NCBI GenBank assembly: GCA_039096225.1
Contig: JBBPEB010000002.1
Span: forward strand, 682,001 to 746,000
DNA from: Blastocystis sp. Blastoise
Taxonomy: Eukaryota > Sar > Bigyra > Opalinata > Blastocystidae
Reading direction: 5' to 3'
Length of the DNA stretch: 64,000 nt
Shown here: positions 42,031 through 61,029 of the stretch, piece by piece
Layout: the number at the start of each line of letters is the position of its first letter
Numbering within the stretch: position 1 is the stretch's first letter
The notes under the pieces: model-generated
Seen by the model: only the letters and a program-made list of their open reading frames with translations
Databases searched by the model: none
Told to the model about the DNA's origin: nothing
Position numbers and translations under genes: made by a program

Positions 42031-45000
42031 GAATCTCTTAAATGAGTAGAAATAGTATGACTATCAGGAAGAGATTTTAACCAGAATTTATATGACCAAT
42101 CTAAGATAATATTATTTAATATAGAAGCATAATAAGATACATTCTTCTTAGAAATATCTAATATCTTTCTAAGATTATTTAAAGTATCTTTAGGAATAAC
42201 TCCAGAAGAACCAAAGATTAAAGAATAATTACTCACTCTATAACCATTATTATTCAATATTTCTATTACATTATCATAATCATGATCTTTCTTCTGTTTC
42301 ATTGTTTGAAGAGGATCTATTTGATTAGAAGATCCTTCATATGCTATACCTACATCTGCTATTATTATATCTTTGTTATTTGGATTTGTAGGAATAATTA
42401 CTATATCAGGACGAAGATTATTCATATTTCTATTAAATATATCATTACCAAAGGAAGTTGATAATGATTTATCTATACTTATTCTATATTCTCCTAATTT
42501 ATATTTTCTTATTAATTTTTTATATAAATTATTTAATATTTGATTATGTCTATTTGTAATTAAACCACCTATTCCATTATTATCTGTAATTCTATCACAT
42601 GTAGTAAGAATATGATTCAAATTATGAATAGCTCTTTTATTATGTTCTAAACAATAAGGACAAAGAGCTTCAGTATCATTAATCTTAGGAGATCTCTTCT
42701 TATTATATAAGAAAGATTGAGAACCAGTAAATGCTGTTCTCATTCTTATATTAATTAAAGCAGAATATTTCATAGGATGACATCTCTTACCATTAAATAA
42801 CCATCTATTACTTTCTATGTTATTATCTAAATATTTATAATAATAAGTATTCTCATAATTATTTAATAATTGTTTTGAATGTTTCTTCTTCAATAAATTA
42901 TTAATTTCTTTACATATCGTTCTTCTTACTTTCTCATAAGGAATAGTAGTATTTAATTCAGGAATATCTTTATCTATTAATTTTATTTTAATCCCTAAAG
43001 ATATATCATTAGCATCTATATAAGCTATATTAACACCAAGTTTATAAGCAGCATCTACAGCTTTACGAAGATAAGGAAAGAAATTTGTTAATGATTCATA
43101 AGGATTATCATGTATTATTATATTACCATTTTCTATTCTTCCTTTTACTATTTTATGATTATCATTAATTAACCATTGAAAGAATAATAAATCATTCTTA
43201 TGATTTTCAGGAATATTATTATTATCATTATTATTATTATCTAAGTAATCAATAGGATTAGGTATCATAAATAAATCATTAGTTAATGAAGATTTATTAA
43301 TAGTATATTGAAGAATATTTCTAATTTGAGGATCATCAGAAACAGCCATTCTAGTAATTAAAGATATCTTTCCTATATAATATCTATCAATTAATTGCAT
43401 AATACCTAAACCACCATTATTAATAGGAGTACTAAAGAAGTGAGAAGGTAGATTAGTACCAGTTCCTAACCAATTCATTATATATTGTTTTATAGTAGTA
43501 TCAATAAGAGTAATATCATTTTTATTCATATCACCATTTCTAAATAAGAATTCTAAACAAGGTAAGATATATTGTTTTACTACATTAATTTTTTGACAAG
43601 GAGTTAATAAACTATTATTTAAACAAGATAATCGTTCACTTACTTTCTTTATATTATCTACCCAAAATTCTCTTCTTTTTGTATATATATAAGAAATAGG
43701 ACAACCAAGATATCTTACAGTCTCTTCTTCATTCATTATAGGAATTGATTCATTCTTATAAATAGGAGGAGTAATAGTATATTCTAATTTTCTATTTCTA
43801 TCATCACTCATCTTCATTCCCATACATTTACATTTTGAAACACTCAATTTCATAGAATAATAATCTAATACTTCACCTACTCTTTCTAATAAAATATTAT
43901 TATCATTAGTACAATTTGATAATAATACTATATCATCAGCATAAGCATATGCATTTGATTCTAATATTATAGTATCATTATCTTTTATTTGTACTTTCAT
44001 ATTATTGTTATTATTAATATATTTAAGAAGAGGATCTATAATAATATTAAATAATAGAGGAGAAAGAGGATCACCTTGACGAATACCTCTATGAAGATGA
44101 ATAGAAGAAGTATATTGATGATTATCATATCTAATTTTAGTAGAAGCATTATCATACCAACTCTTTATTATATTAATAATATTATTAGGAAAATTCATCA
44201 TATGAAGAATATTTAATAATATCTTATGAGGAACAGTATCATAAGCTTTTTCTAAATCTAAGAAATTAATTAATAAATTAGAATTTCTTATTCTTTTTAA
44301 TTTAAAATCAGCTATGATATTACTAAGAATATAATTAAGATCTTCACAACCAGCTACATTAGGAGTAAATCCTTTTTGATAAGAAGATATAATATGATAA
44401 GAATTATTAATGTTATTAATATAATCTACTATAAGAGAAGAAAATATTTTTGATTCTACATTTTGAAGACATAATGGTCTCCAATTATTTAAAGAAGATT
44501 TATCATCTTTTCCTTTATCTAATAACCAAGTAATAGATTCATTCCAACTATTTAAAGTAATTTCATTATATCTACATACTTCTAAGATATAAGTTAATAA
44601 TAATCTAGCAGAAGTACTTCTTTTATAGATTTCATAAGGAATTCCATTAGCACCAGGAGTACTATTATTAGGAAGTTTCCTTAAAATTCTAGTAACATCT
44701 TTAAATTTAATAATATTGAAAGAAGAAGAATTTTCAGGTAGAGTAGAAATATTAGTAGATAACCATAGAGGAGGAGGAGTAGAAGTAGAATTAGTATTAG
44801 ATTCATGAGAGGAATATAACTCAGAATATAATTGAGTAAGAGTATCAGGAGGAATAGTACAATGTTCTCCAGTATTATTATTCCATATTTGAGAACGAAG
44901 AGTAGATTTAGAATTAATTTCAAAATCTTTCCTTATTTTAGATGCTTCTCTATGATTCTTTATATTCTCTTTATTCTTTAATAAATCTTCAATCATTCTT

Positions 45001-46577
45001 TTTGAATTATCATAAAAATGATTTAATGAATTCTTACTATCATTCCATAAATCTATATTCATTATATTAATAGATTCATTAATATTTGATATATTTAGAT
45101 TTTCTAATATTGTACCTAATATAGGTTCTTCTGTATTCATTTCATATATTTCTACTAATTTACCTATAAATATATTTATAGAAGATTGAATAGAAATAGA
45201 ATTATTATTATTCATCGATATTTGAGAAGTAAATGTATTAATAGATTGAATACATTCATTAAGAAGTTTAGATACTTTCTTATAATATTGAATTTCTGAA
45301 TTTATTAATTCTTCATTCAATTCATTCTCATCATTTATATTATAATTAAATCTATTATTATTATTATTTGAATGATAATTATTATTTCTATTTCTATTAT
45401 ATCTATTATTATTATGAGTATTATTATTAGAATGAGTATTAGAATTATTATTAGAATTATTATTAGAATTATTAATATTAGATTCTCTTTCTGATTGAGT
45501 ATCATTATTAGAAGAATTAGAATTAGAAGAATTAATTTGATTAGAATTATTATTAGTATTATTAGTATTTTCAGATTCAGTTTCAATTTCCATTTCATTA
45601 TTCATTCTTCTTTCATTTCTATTCGTATTAATGTTTCTAGTATTTCTATTATTCATATTAGTATTTCTTCTTCTATTATTATTATTATGATTTCTATTAT
45701 TATTATTATTATTATTATATCTTCTAGTATTTCTATGATTATTATTATATCTTCTTTGATTTCTATGATTATTATTATTATTATATCTAGTGTTTCTATT
45801 ATTATTATATCTACTAATATATCTTCTATTATTATTATTATTATTAAATCTATTATTATCATGAAAATGATGATTTCTATTTCTAGTTTCATTATGATAA
45901 TTACGATCTTCATTAGCTGAACTACCTACATCTCTATTATTATTATTATATCTATCATTATGATTTATTCTTCCTCTATCACATTGTGATATCCATCTAT
46001 ATATTTCATTAAATACATATTCACAACTCTTATTAAATGATTCTATTAATTCAGGAGTCATAGTAGGATTATGATTTGAATCTTCTATAGGATAACATCG
46101 AATATGATCATATAATCTCTCTTCTACAAATCTATTAAATCGATTTATTGTTTTATTATTAGACCAACGCTTTAAAGCTAATCTAGATAATCTTCTTTTC
46201 ACATTTGAAGTATAATGAAGATTATTTGATCTATTAATAATATTATTAATATTATTTTCTGAATAAGTTGATATTAAATCTATTTCTGTATTATTATTAT
46301 TAGGATTATTATTATTATCATTAGTATTTCTAGTATTATTATTATTATTTCTTTCTTCTTCATTTTCTATTTCCATTTCATTATCATTATTCATATTATC
46401 ATTATTATTATTTAATTCTAATTCTCTTGTTCTTCTACCTTGAACTGTTCTAGGATTATGATTTATTCTAGTTTGTAAAGTAGGAATATTAGAAGGTCTT
46501 GTATTATTTCTATTATTATTATTTCTTCTATTATTATTATAATTATTATTATTAGAATTAGAATTATTTAAATTCAT
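41964..46577 (-). CDS. unit 2 reverse transcriptase with restriction-like endonuclease
   Basis: The frame has 1537 codons. Residues 1-430 are Asn/Arg-rich with a conserved basic island (RRLSRLALKRWSNNKTINRF). The RT spans about 630-950: STPGANGIPYEIYKRS, then FLDLEKAYDTV (motif A, catalytic Asp), RGIRQGDPLSPLLFNI (motif B) and AYADDIVLLSN (motif C, catalytic Asp pair near residue 878). A CCHC finger CPYC...H...H...C lies near 1303-1327. The endonuclease signature RPDIVIIP then IIADVGIAYE and KKDHDYDNV is near 1389-1435, a PD-(D/E)xK layout typical of R2, R4, NeSL and CRE elements. A poly-Asn tail precedes NISQ and the TAA stop. In vivo such proteins nick a target and prime reverse transcription there. 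The frame is open throughout, but upstream it is separated from 46598-49171 by a 2-bp indel near 46713. Confidence 0.9.
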
Positions 46578-46597
46578 ATCTATATCAATATCAGAAT

Positions 46598-49171
<2,574 letters not shown>

Positions 49172-49238
49172 TTCTATTTAATATAGGATTATTACATCAT
49201 CATATATATCTTTCGTAGTATTATTATCCATAGTATTA

Positions 49239-50130
49239 TTATTTTATTATTTTCATCATATTCATATCTATTATATTATTATTCTCATCATTATTATTAA
49301 GGTTTATATATATATATTTTTCATCAGCATTCTTGGCTTCTTTTCTCTCATTAAAAGCCATTGAATTATTAATATCATCACAGCCATTCGTATTCATCTT
49401 TATCTTGCTTTCCAAACCATTTTCATCATTTTTTGAAACTTCTTTAAAGTCACCATTCTCTCTGTTTTTGGAAACCATAGAAGAATCTAAACGAAGACCA
49501 TTATTTGATGTAGAGTAAGAAGAACCATCACGGATACCAATTTTGATATTTTTGGAAAGGACCTTTTTCATAATGTATTTCACCATTCTCTCTCGTTTCT
49601 GAGCTTTTGAGCTGAAACATGGTTTTTTGTAATGAGGACCCTTATCAGTAGTAGATGGAACCTTAGAAGCCAATTTTCGAACCACTTCACTTCGCCGATT
49701 AAGTAAATGAGCAAAATTTTTGTGGTTTGGATCTTGAGATTCAATGGCGGAAGACGTGTAGATTCCATTATTAGAAGCTTTGGAATTCTTAATTTCTTTA
49801 TTAGAGAAATAAAAAGGGGTAGAAGAAGAACATGAAAAATTTGAATTTTTCATTTTTCTGATTATTTTTGAATTTTGACTGCAAATTTGAAACTTTTTAT
49901 TTGGATGAAACTTCCAGCTGAATACATGAGTAGATCTCTTTAAACTCAGTTTTCTCAGTGAAGAAGAATGATAGTTTGACAACGACTTTTGATACAGTTG
50001 TTGTAGACCATCATCTCTGAACTGAGATTTCCAAATTTGAAATCTATAAAGATATTTTTCCCATTTAGGAAAAATATTTTTGGTGTAGAGTTTGAACTCC
50101 AAAGGACCACCATTATGATCCTTATGCTTC
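49239..50130 (-). CDS. unit 2 5' frame (different from units 1 and 3)
   Basis: The likely start is MKHKDHNGGPLEFKLY at 50130; the open frame extends without a stop into the leader to 50333. It is Lys/Arg/Ser-rich, becomes acidic and Asn-rich towards the end, and ends with TAA at 49239. The N-terminal position, basic character and spacing match the MVDKDHF frame of units 1 and 3, with only slight similarity (DKDH versus HKDHNGG at the start), so the two may be very distant relatives or replacements. A stop and about 65 bp separate it from the next frame (49171), while in unit 1 the equivalent frames were fused. No known domain. Confidence 0.6.
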
Positions 50131-50133
50131 ATA

Positions 50134-50365
50134 GAATCTAAAAAAATAAACAAAAATAAAATTACGCCTTGACCCGGGATCGAACCAGTTAATTTAAACA
50201 AGAGAAAAGAAAGATAAGGAACAGAGAAACACAAATAAAAATAAAATAATAATAAAATTGAGAAAGTCAACTTTATTTTAAGATCAAGAACTAAACAAAA
50301 ACTCCATGTCATCATGGAGAAAAAGACATCCAAAGAGGGACGTCAAAAACAAGAATTATATAAAA
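50134..50365 (-). promoter_or_regulatory. unit 2 leader with tRNA T-arm/B-box
   Basis: It is near-identical to the leaders of units 1 and 3. The B-box GGTTCGATCCC is at about 50173-50183, preceded here by ACT instead of AAT. The sequence just before the ATG ends TTTTTTTAG and not TATATAG, so a splice acceptor is kept although the flanking coding sequence differs. Confidence 0.55.
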
Positions 50366-50369
50366 AGTT

Positions 50370-52068
50370 TTAGTTTTTTAATTTTTTGCCTATAGGACAG
50401 GATAGGTAGGAGTTTTTGATCTATATAGTTCCTAACTATATATATGATAAAATATCTATATATATATATATCTTTAGATAATATAAAATTTATAATAATA
50501 AAATTAAAGAAATCTTATATTATTAATAAAACAAAGGTCATAATATTATATTTATATATATGTATATATATATAAATATAAGGCATAGTAATATATTATA
50601 TAAAAAAATATTATAAAAATATTTTTATTTTATTATTAAAATTAATTAATATTATATTAAAATATGTCCTATTTTAAATGAAATAAAATTATAAAATAAA
50701 TATATAAAAGAAAAATAAAATATGGTTTATATATATATATATAGAGGAGAGAAATCTATATATATATATATATATGTATATATAAAAACATTATTGAATT
50801 GTATTAAAAAGTGATAATAGAGAGAAAGAGAGATCAAAATAGAATAAAAAAGATGGATTTAATAATGAGATGAAATAATTCATCATATGAGAAAAAATAA
50901 GTGTTGGATGAAAAATATTTAAGAGAGAATCAGTTAATAGAATATAGAGTATATGAGTAAAAATGAGAATCATGATTTTGATAAAAGTATAAAAATGAAG
51001 ATGAAAAATAAGAAATATGAGAATATTTATTTAATAAGAAATGTAATAATGGAAGTAATGAACAATATTATTGCCAAGGAACACAATCATGTGCGCTTTG
51101 AATACTGAGAAAAAACGATAATAATGAGAAGTATATTGAAATTTTTAGTATAAAATGATGTATAAGTAGTAAAGTAGAGAGACTTACGAAAATTGGAATA
51201 TATATTAATATGAAGAGGAAGGAGTAGTATATAATGAAATTTTAAAATTTTGGAAAACTCAGTATTTTTAAGTTAATTTCGGCTTGACTTAGTAATAGGA
51301 GAGATAATATGAAAACATTAAATTAGTTCTCTTGACTCTATTAGAATTCTAAATTCGAAGAAAACAACTTATTTGTAGTTGATAGATATCCTAGTTGGAT
51401 TTTATTGTGTTTTGGAACACAAATAAGGAAATTAATTTTTTGGGTAACTTAGTCAAAATTTTGAAAAAGTGAAAAATATCATAAAAAATGAAATTTTCAG
51501 AATCAAAATTTGAATGATAAATAAACCAAATATAGCTCAATACAAGATGTTTGAGGTATAATAGAGCCTATAAGACCATCTAGAAGGTAATGAAAAATCG
51601 ATTTTAGAGAGGACGTCTATGTGAAAATGTATATATAAAAGTATATATATATTCCAAAACATAAATTGATTTCCTGATTCCATTAGAGTTCGAAATTTAA
51701 AAATTTCAATTGATTATATATATATAAATATAATATCAACTATTAATTGTGTTTTGGGACACAATCATAAAATTTTGAATAAAATTAATAATTAATACTA
51801 TATGTAAGGTATATATATAAAATCTAGTAAAATTGAAGACTTCATTTAACATAAAGATAATTACATATAAATCGTAGATATTTTAATAGAATTGATAATA
51901 GAAGAATATAATGAAGAAATAAGAAGAAAATGATTGATTTTGAGTATATATAGAAGTATGAAGTATTAAAATAATATAGAATGAATAGTAGAAAGAAGTT
52001 GAAAATAAAAGAAAGTAAATGAATAAAATATCAATAAAAGATAAATTAATATGATATATTAATTTAAA
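50370..52068 (-). repeat. unit 3 3' region
   Basis: It is nearly the same as 40270-41963, with scattered substitutions and a few short indels. The hairpins TTGTGTTTTGGAACACAA and the GGGACACAAT variant are both present. Confidence 0.8.
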
Positions 52069-52079
52069 TTATTGAGATA

Positions 52080-52138
<59 letters not shown>

Positions 52139-55100
52139 GAATCTCTTAAATGAGTAGAAATAGTATGACTATCAGGAAGAGATTTTAACCAGAATTTATA
52201 TGACCAATCTAAGATAATATTATTTAATATAGAAGCATAATAAGATACATTCTTCTTAGAAATATCTAATATCTTTCTAAGATTATTTAAAGTATCTTTA
52301 GGAATAACTCCAGAAGAACCAAAGATTAAAGAATAATTACTCACTCTATAACCATTATTATTCAATATTTCTATTACATTATCATAATCATGATCTTTCT
52401 TCTGTTTCATTGTTTGAAGAGGATCTATTTGATTAGAAGATCCTTCATATGCTATACCTACATCTGCTATTATTATATCTTTGTTATTTGGATTTGTAGG
52501 AATAATTACTATATCAGGACGAAGATTATTCATATTTCTATTAAATATATCATTACCAAAGGAAGTTGATAATGATTTATCTATACTTATTCTATATTCT
52601 CCTAATTTATATTTTCTTATTAATTTCTTATATAAGTTATTTAATATTTGATTATGTCTATTTGTAATTAAACCACCTATTCCATTATTATCTGTAATTC
52701 TATCACATGTAGTAAGAATATGATTCAAATTATGAATAGCTCTTTTATTATGTTCTAAACAATAAGGACAAAGAGCTTCAGTATCATTAATCTTAGGAGA
52801 TCTCTTCTTATTATATAAGAAAGATTGAGAACCAGTAAATGCTGTTCTCATTCTTATATTGATTAAAGCAGAATATTTCATAGGATGACATCTCTTACCA
52901 TTAAATAACCATCTATTACTTTCTATATTATTATCTAAATATTTATAATAATAAGTATTCTCATAATTATTTAATAATTGTTTTGAATGTTTCTTCTTCA
53001 ATAAATTATTAATTTCTTTACATATCATTCTTCTTACTTTCTCATAAGGAATAGTAGTATTTAATTCAGGAATATCTTTATCTATTAATTTTATTTTAAT
53101 ACCTAAAGATATATCATTAGGATCTATATAAGCTATATTAACACCAAGTTTATAAGCAGCATCTACAGCTTTACGAAGATAAGGAAAGAAATTTGTTAAT
53201 GATTCATAAGGAGTATCATGTATTATTATATTACCATTTTCTATTCTTCCTTTTACTATTTTATGATTATCATTAATTAACCATTGAAAGAATAATAAAT
53301 CATTCTTATGATTTTCAGGAATATTATTAATATTATTATTATTATTATTATTATCTAAGTAATCAATAGGATTAGGTATCATGAATAAATCATTAGTTAA
53401 TGAAGATTTATTAATAGTATATTGAAGAATATTTCTAATTTGAGGATCATCAGAAACAGCCATTCTCGCAATTAAAGATATCTTTCCTATATAATATCTA
53501 TCAATTAATTGCATAATACCTAAACCACCATTATTAATAGGAGTACTAAAGAAGTGAGAAGGTAGATTAGTACCAGTTCCTAACCAATTCATTATATATT
53601 GTTTTATAGTAGTATCAATAAGAGTAATATCATTTTTATTCATATCACCATTTCTAAATAAGAATTCTAAACAAGGTAAGATATATTGTTTTACTACATT
53701 AATTTTTTGACAAGGAGTTAATAAACTATTATTTAAACAAGATAATCGTTCACTTACTTTCTTTATATTATCTACCCAAAATTCTCTTCTTTTTGTATAT
53801 ATATAAGAAATAGGACAACCAAGATATCTTACAGTCTCTTCTTCATTCATTATAGGAATTGATTCATTCTTATAAATAGGAGGAGTAATAGTATATTCTA
53901 ATTTTCTATTTCTATCATCACTCATCTTCATTCCCATACATTTACATTTTGAAACACTCAATTTCATAGAATAATAATCTAATACTTCACCTACTCTTTC
54001 TAATAAAATATTATTATCATTAGTACAATTTGATAATAATACTATATCATCAGCATAAGCATATGCATTTGATTCTAATATTATAGTATCATTATCTTTT
54101 ATTTGTACTTTCATATTATTATTATTATTAATATATTTAAGAAGAGGATCTATAATAATATTAAATAATAGAGGAGAAAGAGGATCACCTTGACGAATAC
54201 CTCTATGAAGATGAATAGAAGAAGTATATTGATGATTATCATATCTAATTTTAGTAGAAGCATTATCATACCAACTCTTTATTATATTAATAATATTATT
54301 AGGAAAATTCATCATATGAAGAATATTTAATAATATCTTATGAGGAACAGTATCATAAGCTTTTTCTAAATCTAAGAAATTAATTAATAAATTAGAATTT
54401 CTTATTCTTTTTAATTTAAAATCAGCTATGATATTACTAAGAATATAATTAAGATCTTCACAACCAGCTACACTAGGAGTAAATCCTTTTTGATAAGAAG
54501 ATATAATATGATAAGAATTATTAATGTTATTAATATAATCTACTATAAGAGAAGAAAATATTTTTGATTCTACATTTTGAAGACATAATGGTCTCCAATT
54601 ATTTAAAGAAGATTTATCATCTTTTCCCTTATCTAATAACCAAGTAATAGATTCATTCCAACTATTTAACGTAATTTCATTATATCTACATACTTCTAAG
54701 ATATAAGTTAATAATAATCTAGCAGAAGTACTTCTTTTATAGATTTCATAAGGAATTCCATTAGCACCAGGAGTACTATTATTAGGAAGTTTCCTTAGAA
54801 TTCTAGTAACATCTTTAAATTTAATAATATTGAAAGAGGAAGAATTTTCAGGTATAGTAGAAATATTAGAAGATAACCATAAAGGAGGAGGAGTAGAAGT
54901 AGAATTAGTATTAGATTCATGAGAAGAATATAAATCAGAATATAATTGAGTAAGAGTATCAGGAGGAATAGTACAATGTTCTCCAGTATTATTATTCCAT
55001 ATTTGAGAACGAAGAGTAGATTTAGAATTAATTTCAAAATCTTTTCTTATTTTAGATGCTTCTCTATGATTCTTTATATTCTCCTTATTCTTTAATAAAT

Positions 55101-55434
55101 CTTCAATCATTCTTTTTGAATTATCATAAAAATGATTTAATGAATTTTTACTATCATTCCATAAATCTATATTCATTATATTAATAGATTCATTAATATT
55201 TGATATATTTAGATTTTCTAATATTGTACCTAATATAGGTTCTTCTGTATTCATTTCATATATTTCTACTAATTTACCTATAAATATATTTATAGAAGAT
55301 TGAATAGAAATAGAATTATTATTATTCATCGATATTTGAGAAGTAAATGTATTAATAGATTGAATACATTCATTAAGAAGTTTAGATACTTTCTTATAAT
55401 ATTGAATTTCTGAATTTATTAATTCTTCATTCAA
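52069..55434 (-). CDS. unit 3 reverse transcriptase and endonuclease part
   Basis: The frame has 1121 codons and corresponds to residues 417-1537 of the unit 2 protein, with only a few amino-acid differences (for example TPSVAG for TPNVAG). RT motifs A, B and YADD, the CCHC finger and the RPDIV...DVGIAYE endonuclease core are all intact. The ATG at 55434 is internal. Just upstream (55440-55930) the Asn/Arg-rich linker is damaged: an oligo-T/ATTAAATGAGT insertion near 55578-55620 and several indels put the upstream part out of frame. The catalytic half could still be read, but not joined to its N-terminus. Confidence 0.85.
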
Positions 55435-55439
55435 TTCAT

Positions 55440-56778
55440 TCTCATCATTTATATTATAATTAAATCTATTATTATTATTATTTGAATGCTTGTAGTATTA
55501 TTATTTCTATTTCTATTATATCTATTATTATTATGAGTATTATTATTAGAATGAGTATTAGAATTATTATTAGAATTTTTTTTTTTGTTTTTTTTTTTTA
55601 TTAAATGAGTATTAAAGATATTAGATTATTATTAGAATTATTAATATTAGATTCTCTTTCTGATTGAGTATCATTATTAGAAGTATTAGAATTAGAAGAA
55701 TTAATTTGATTAGAATTATTATTAGTATTATTAGTATTCTCAGATTCAGTTTCAATTTCCATTTCATTATTCATTCTTCTTTCATTTCTATTTGTATTTA
55801 AATTTCTAGTATTTCTATTTTCATATTATTATTATTATTATTATTATTATGATTTCTATTATTATTATTATTATTATTATATCTTCTGTATTATTATTAT
55901 TATATCTTCTTGTATTTCTATTATTATTATTATATTCTTCTTTGATTTCTATTATTATTATATCTTCTAATATATCTTCTATTATTATTATTATTATTAA
56001 ATCTATTATTATCATGAAAATGATGATTTCTATTTCTAGTTTCATTATGATAATTACGATCTTCATTAGCAGAACTACCTACATCTCTATTATTATTATT
56101 ATATCTATCATTATGATTTATTCTTCCTCTATCACATTGTGATATCCATCTATATATTTCATTAAATACATATTCACAACTCTTATTAAATGATTCTATT
56201 AATTCAGGAGTCATAGTAGGATTATGATTTGAATCTTCTATAGGGTAACATCGAATATGATCATATAATCTCTCTTCTACAAATCTATTAAATCGATTTA
56301 TTGTTTTATTATTAGACCAACGCTTTAAAGCTAATCTAGATAATCTTCTTTTCACATTAGAAGTATAATGAAGATTATTTGATCTATTAATAATAGTATT
56401 AATATTGTTTTCTGAATAAGTTGATATTAAATCTATTTCTGTATTATTATTATTAGGATTATTATTATCATTAGTATTTCTAGTATTATTATTATTATTT
56501 CTTTCTTCTTCATTTTCTATTTCCATTTCATTATCATTATTCATATTATCATTATCATTATTTAATTCTAATTCTCTTGTTCTTCTACCTTGAACTGTTC
56601 TAGGATTATGATTTATTCTAGTTTGTAAAGTAGGAATATTAGAAGGTCTTGTATTATTTCTATTATTATTATTTCTTCCATTATTATTAGAATTATTATT
56701 ATTAGAATTAGAATTATTTAAATTCATATCTATATCAACATCAGAATCTAGTGAAGATTGAGAGGATATATTATTATG

Positions 56779-56815
<37 letters not shown>

Positions 56816-57830
56816 GAATTATTAGAAGTAGAAGAATTAGATGAATTAGAAATATTATTAATATTAGAATTATTAGAATGATTTATTTCATTATCTATTT
56901 CCATTTCATTTGATTCATTATTATTGGAATTATTATCACTATTATTATTAGAATTAATATTAGAATTATTTATATTAATATCAATATTATTATTATTATT
57001 AGTATTATTAATATTAATATAACCATTTTGTATTTGATTATTTCTTAATCTTTGATTATTTGGAATACGATTATTATTTCTATTACCTAAAGTAGGAATA
57101 TTAGTATCTCTATTTATTTGTCTATAATTACTTCTTATCTTACGTAATAATGAATCTATAGCATTCTTTTCTATATTAGGAAAGAATAAAGTGAATGCAT
57201 CTAATCTTGTTAAATTAGAATGATTAATAGATCTATTCCAAGATAACATTAATATTATATGATTAAAACATTCACGTATTTCATTTAAATATTTCCATAC
57301 TTTTCCTTTCTCATGATTTCGTATTTCATTATAACCAACAAAGAAATCTGGTTTACAAGGAAATATCCAATTACATTCTGTAGGAAAATTAGGAATATTA
57401 TTAGGAATAGAATTTATAGAATAAATAGAAGAATCTAATGTTAATACTCTTCTATTAGAATTAAATAATGTATTCATCATATTGTTTTCTATTATTCCAG
57501 TAGGTAAATCAAGATTATCTAAATTATAAGGATATATTCTATCTTGAATAGGAATATGAAGATAATTAGGAATAATAGGATTATTAATATGATTATTAAG
57601 AGATAAATCTAGATCAATGTTATTTATAGTATTATTAATATTATTATTAGGAATTGATTGATTTATAGTTTGATTATTATTTGGAGGAGAAATATTATTA
57701 TTATTATTATTAATTTGTTGAAGAGGATTTGTATTTCTATTTAAATTTCTGATAATAGAAGGAATAATAGAAGGCATATTATCAATATCAATATCATTAT
57801 TATTATTATTAATATTTGATTCTTCTATAT

Positions 57831-57834
<4 letters not shown>
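55440..57834 (-). pseudogene. unit 3 middle region, frame-broken
   Basis: The frame 57834-55930 (634 codons) holds the conserved PTECNWIFPCKPDFFVGYNE and LTRLDAFTLFFPNI blocks and continues in frame through the RRLSRLALKRWSNNK island, showing that these are one protein with the RT. It is broken downstream near 55930-55440 and upstream by a small deletion beside the poly-Asn run (near 57920), where unit 2 reads RNRNRSDSISS and unit 3 shifts frame. Confidence 0.8.
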
Positions 57835-59930
<2,096 letters not shown>

Positions 59931-59936
<6 letters not shown>

Positions 59937-60790
59937 TCTTTATCATTCTTAGTTTTTTCTTCTAGATTCATTATATTCTCATTATTACTATCTTTATTCA
60001 TATCTATATTCATATTTTTAAAAGAGTCCTTATTTTCATCCATAATTAAAGGATTCTTTTTTATAAAAGTCTTTGATTCACTCTTTTCTTCCATTAATCC
60101 GTCATTATTATCTATGATACCATCATTCATAGATTCTAATTGATTAGAAGAATCATCTTGTCTCTCAAAAGATGATTTTTCTACAGGATGTGTATCAAAG
60201 TCATTCACTTGGTTTCTCTCAATACCAAATTTGACTTGATCATTATATAGGGGAATATTAATATCATTATTTAGACTAGTATCTATTTTACTAGAATTAA
60301 TATCCATGACGGAACACGAAGAAAAAGAAAATTCATCATTTAGAATTTTGTCATTTTCATCAATTTCATTATTCAAATTTGTTCCATGATGTGGCCAATG
60401 GTTTTGAACAAAACCTGTGGTTCTCTTTTCATAAGGTTTCCCTTTATGAAAATGATTACCAAAACATCTGGGTGCAAATGAGAAGGAAATTTGATTTTTA
60501 GTAGAGCAAAGTCCCAAGTGAGAATTTGAATTTTTGGCTAAAATTTGAATTTTACCAAGATTTTCCAATTGATAGCGTGTTTTATAGACATGCCACCTTG
60601 AGCTCTTTGAAGGGTTAAAAGTAGACGAGGAGAGGACCAACTTGTTAACAGATGTCGACATTCGTTGAATTACATGGACCTTTCGGAGCAGGAGCAACGA
60701 CAGCGGATTTCTCTCATGAGTAATCACCTTCATCTTTTTAAGTTGTCCGTTGATCTCCAAACCACTTCCAAAGTGATCCTTATCGACCAT
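59931..60790 (-). CDS. unit 3 5' coding part
   Basis: It starts MVDKDHFGSGLEINGQLKKM. The first 130 residues are basic with several Arg/Lys clusters and HLGLCSTKNQ / RCFGNHFHKG, which contain Cys and His but no clear finger spacing. The rest is acidic and Asn-rich. It stops at TAA just after KECM because of the 14-bp excess described for the next frame. It is almost identical to unit 1 at 40023-39164. Confidence 0.7.
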
Positions 60791-60793
60791 AGA

Positions 60794-61025
60794 CTATATA
60801 AAAATAAACAAAAATAAAATTACGCCTTGACCCGGGATCGAACCAATTAATTTAAACAAGAGAAAAGAAAGATAAGGAACAGAGAAACACAAATAAAAAT
60901 AAAATAATAATAAAATTGAGAAAGTCAACTTTATTTTAAGATCAAAAACTAAACAAAAACTCCATGTCAGCATGGAGAAAAAGACATCCAAAGAGGGACG
61001 TCAAAAACAAGAATTATATAAAAAA
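60794..61025 (-). promoter_or_regulatory. unit 3 leader with tRNA T-arm/B-box
   Basis: It is the same as the unit 1 leader. The B-box GGTTCGATCCC is at about 60834-60844, followed by CGGGTCAAGGCG and then an AT-rich stretch ending TATATAG before the ATG. Confidence 0.55.
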
Positions 61026-61029
61026 AGTT

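Noticed and set aside
45335-45920. Ile/Leu-rich frames opposite or beside the RT gene
   Set aside because: They are shifted or antisense readings of Asn/Arg repeat codons.
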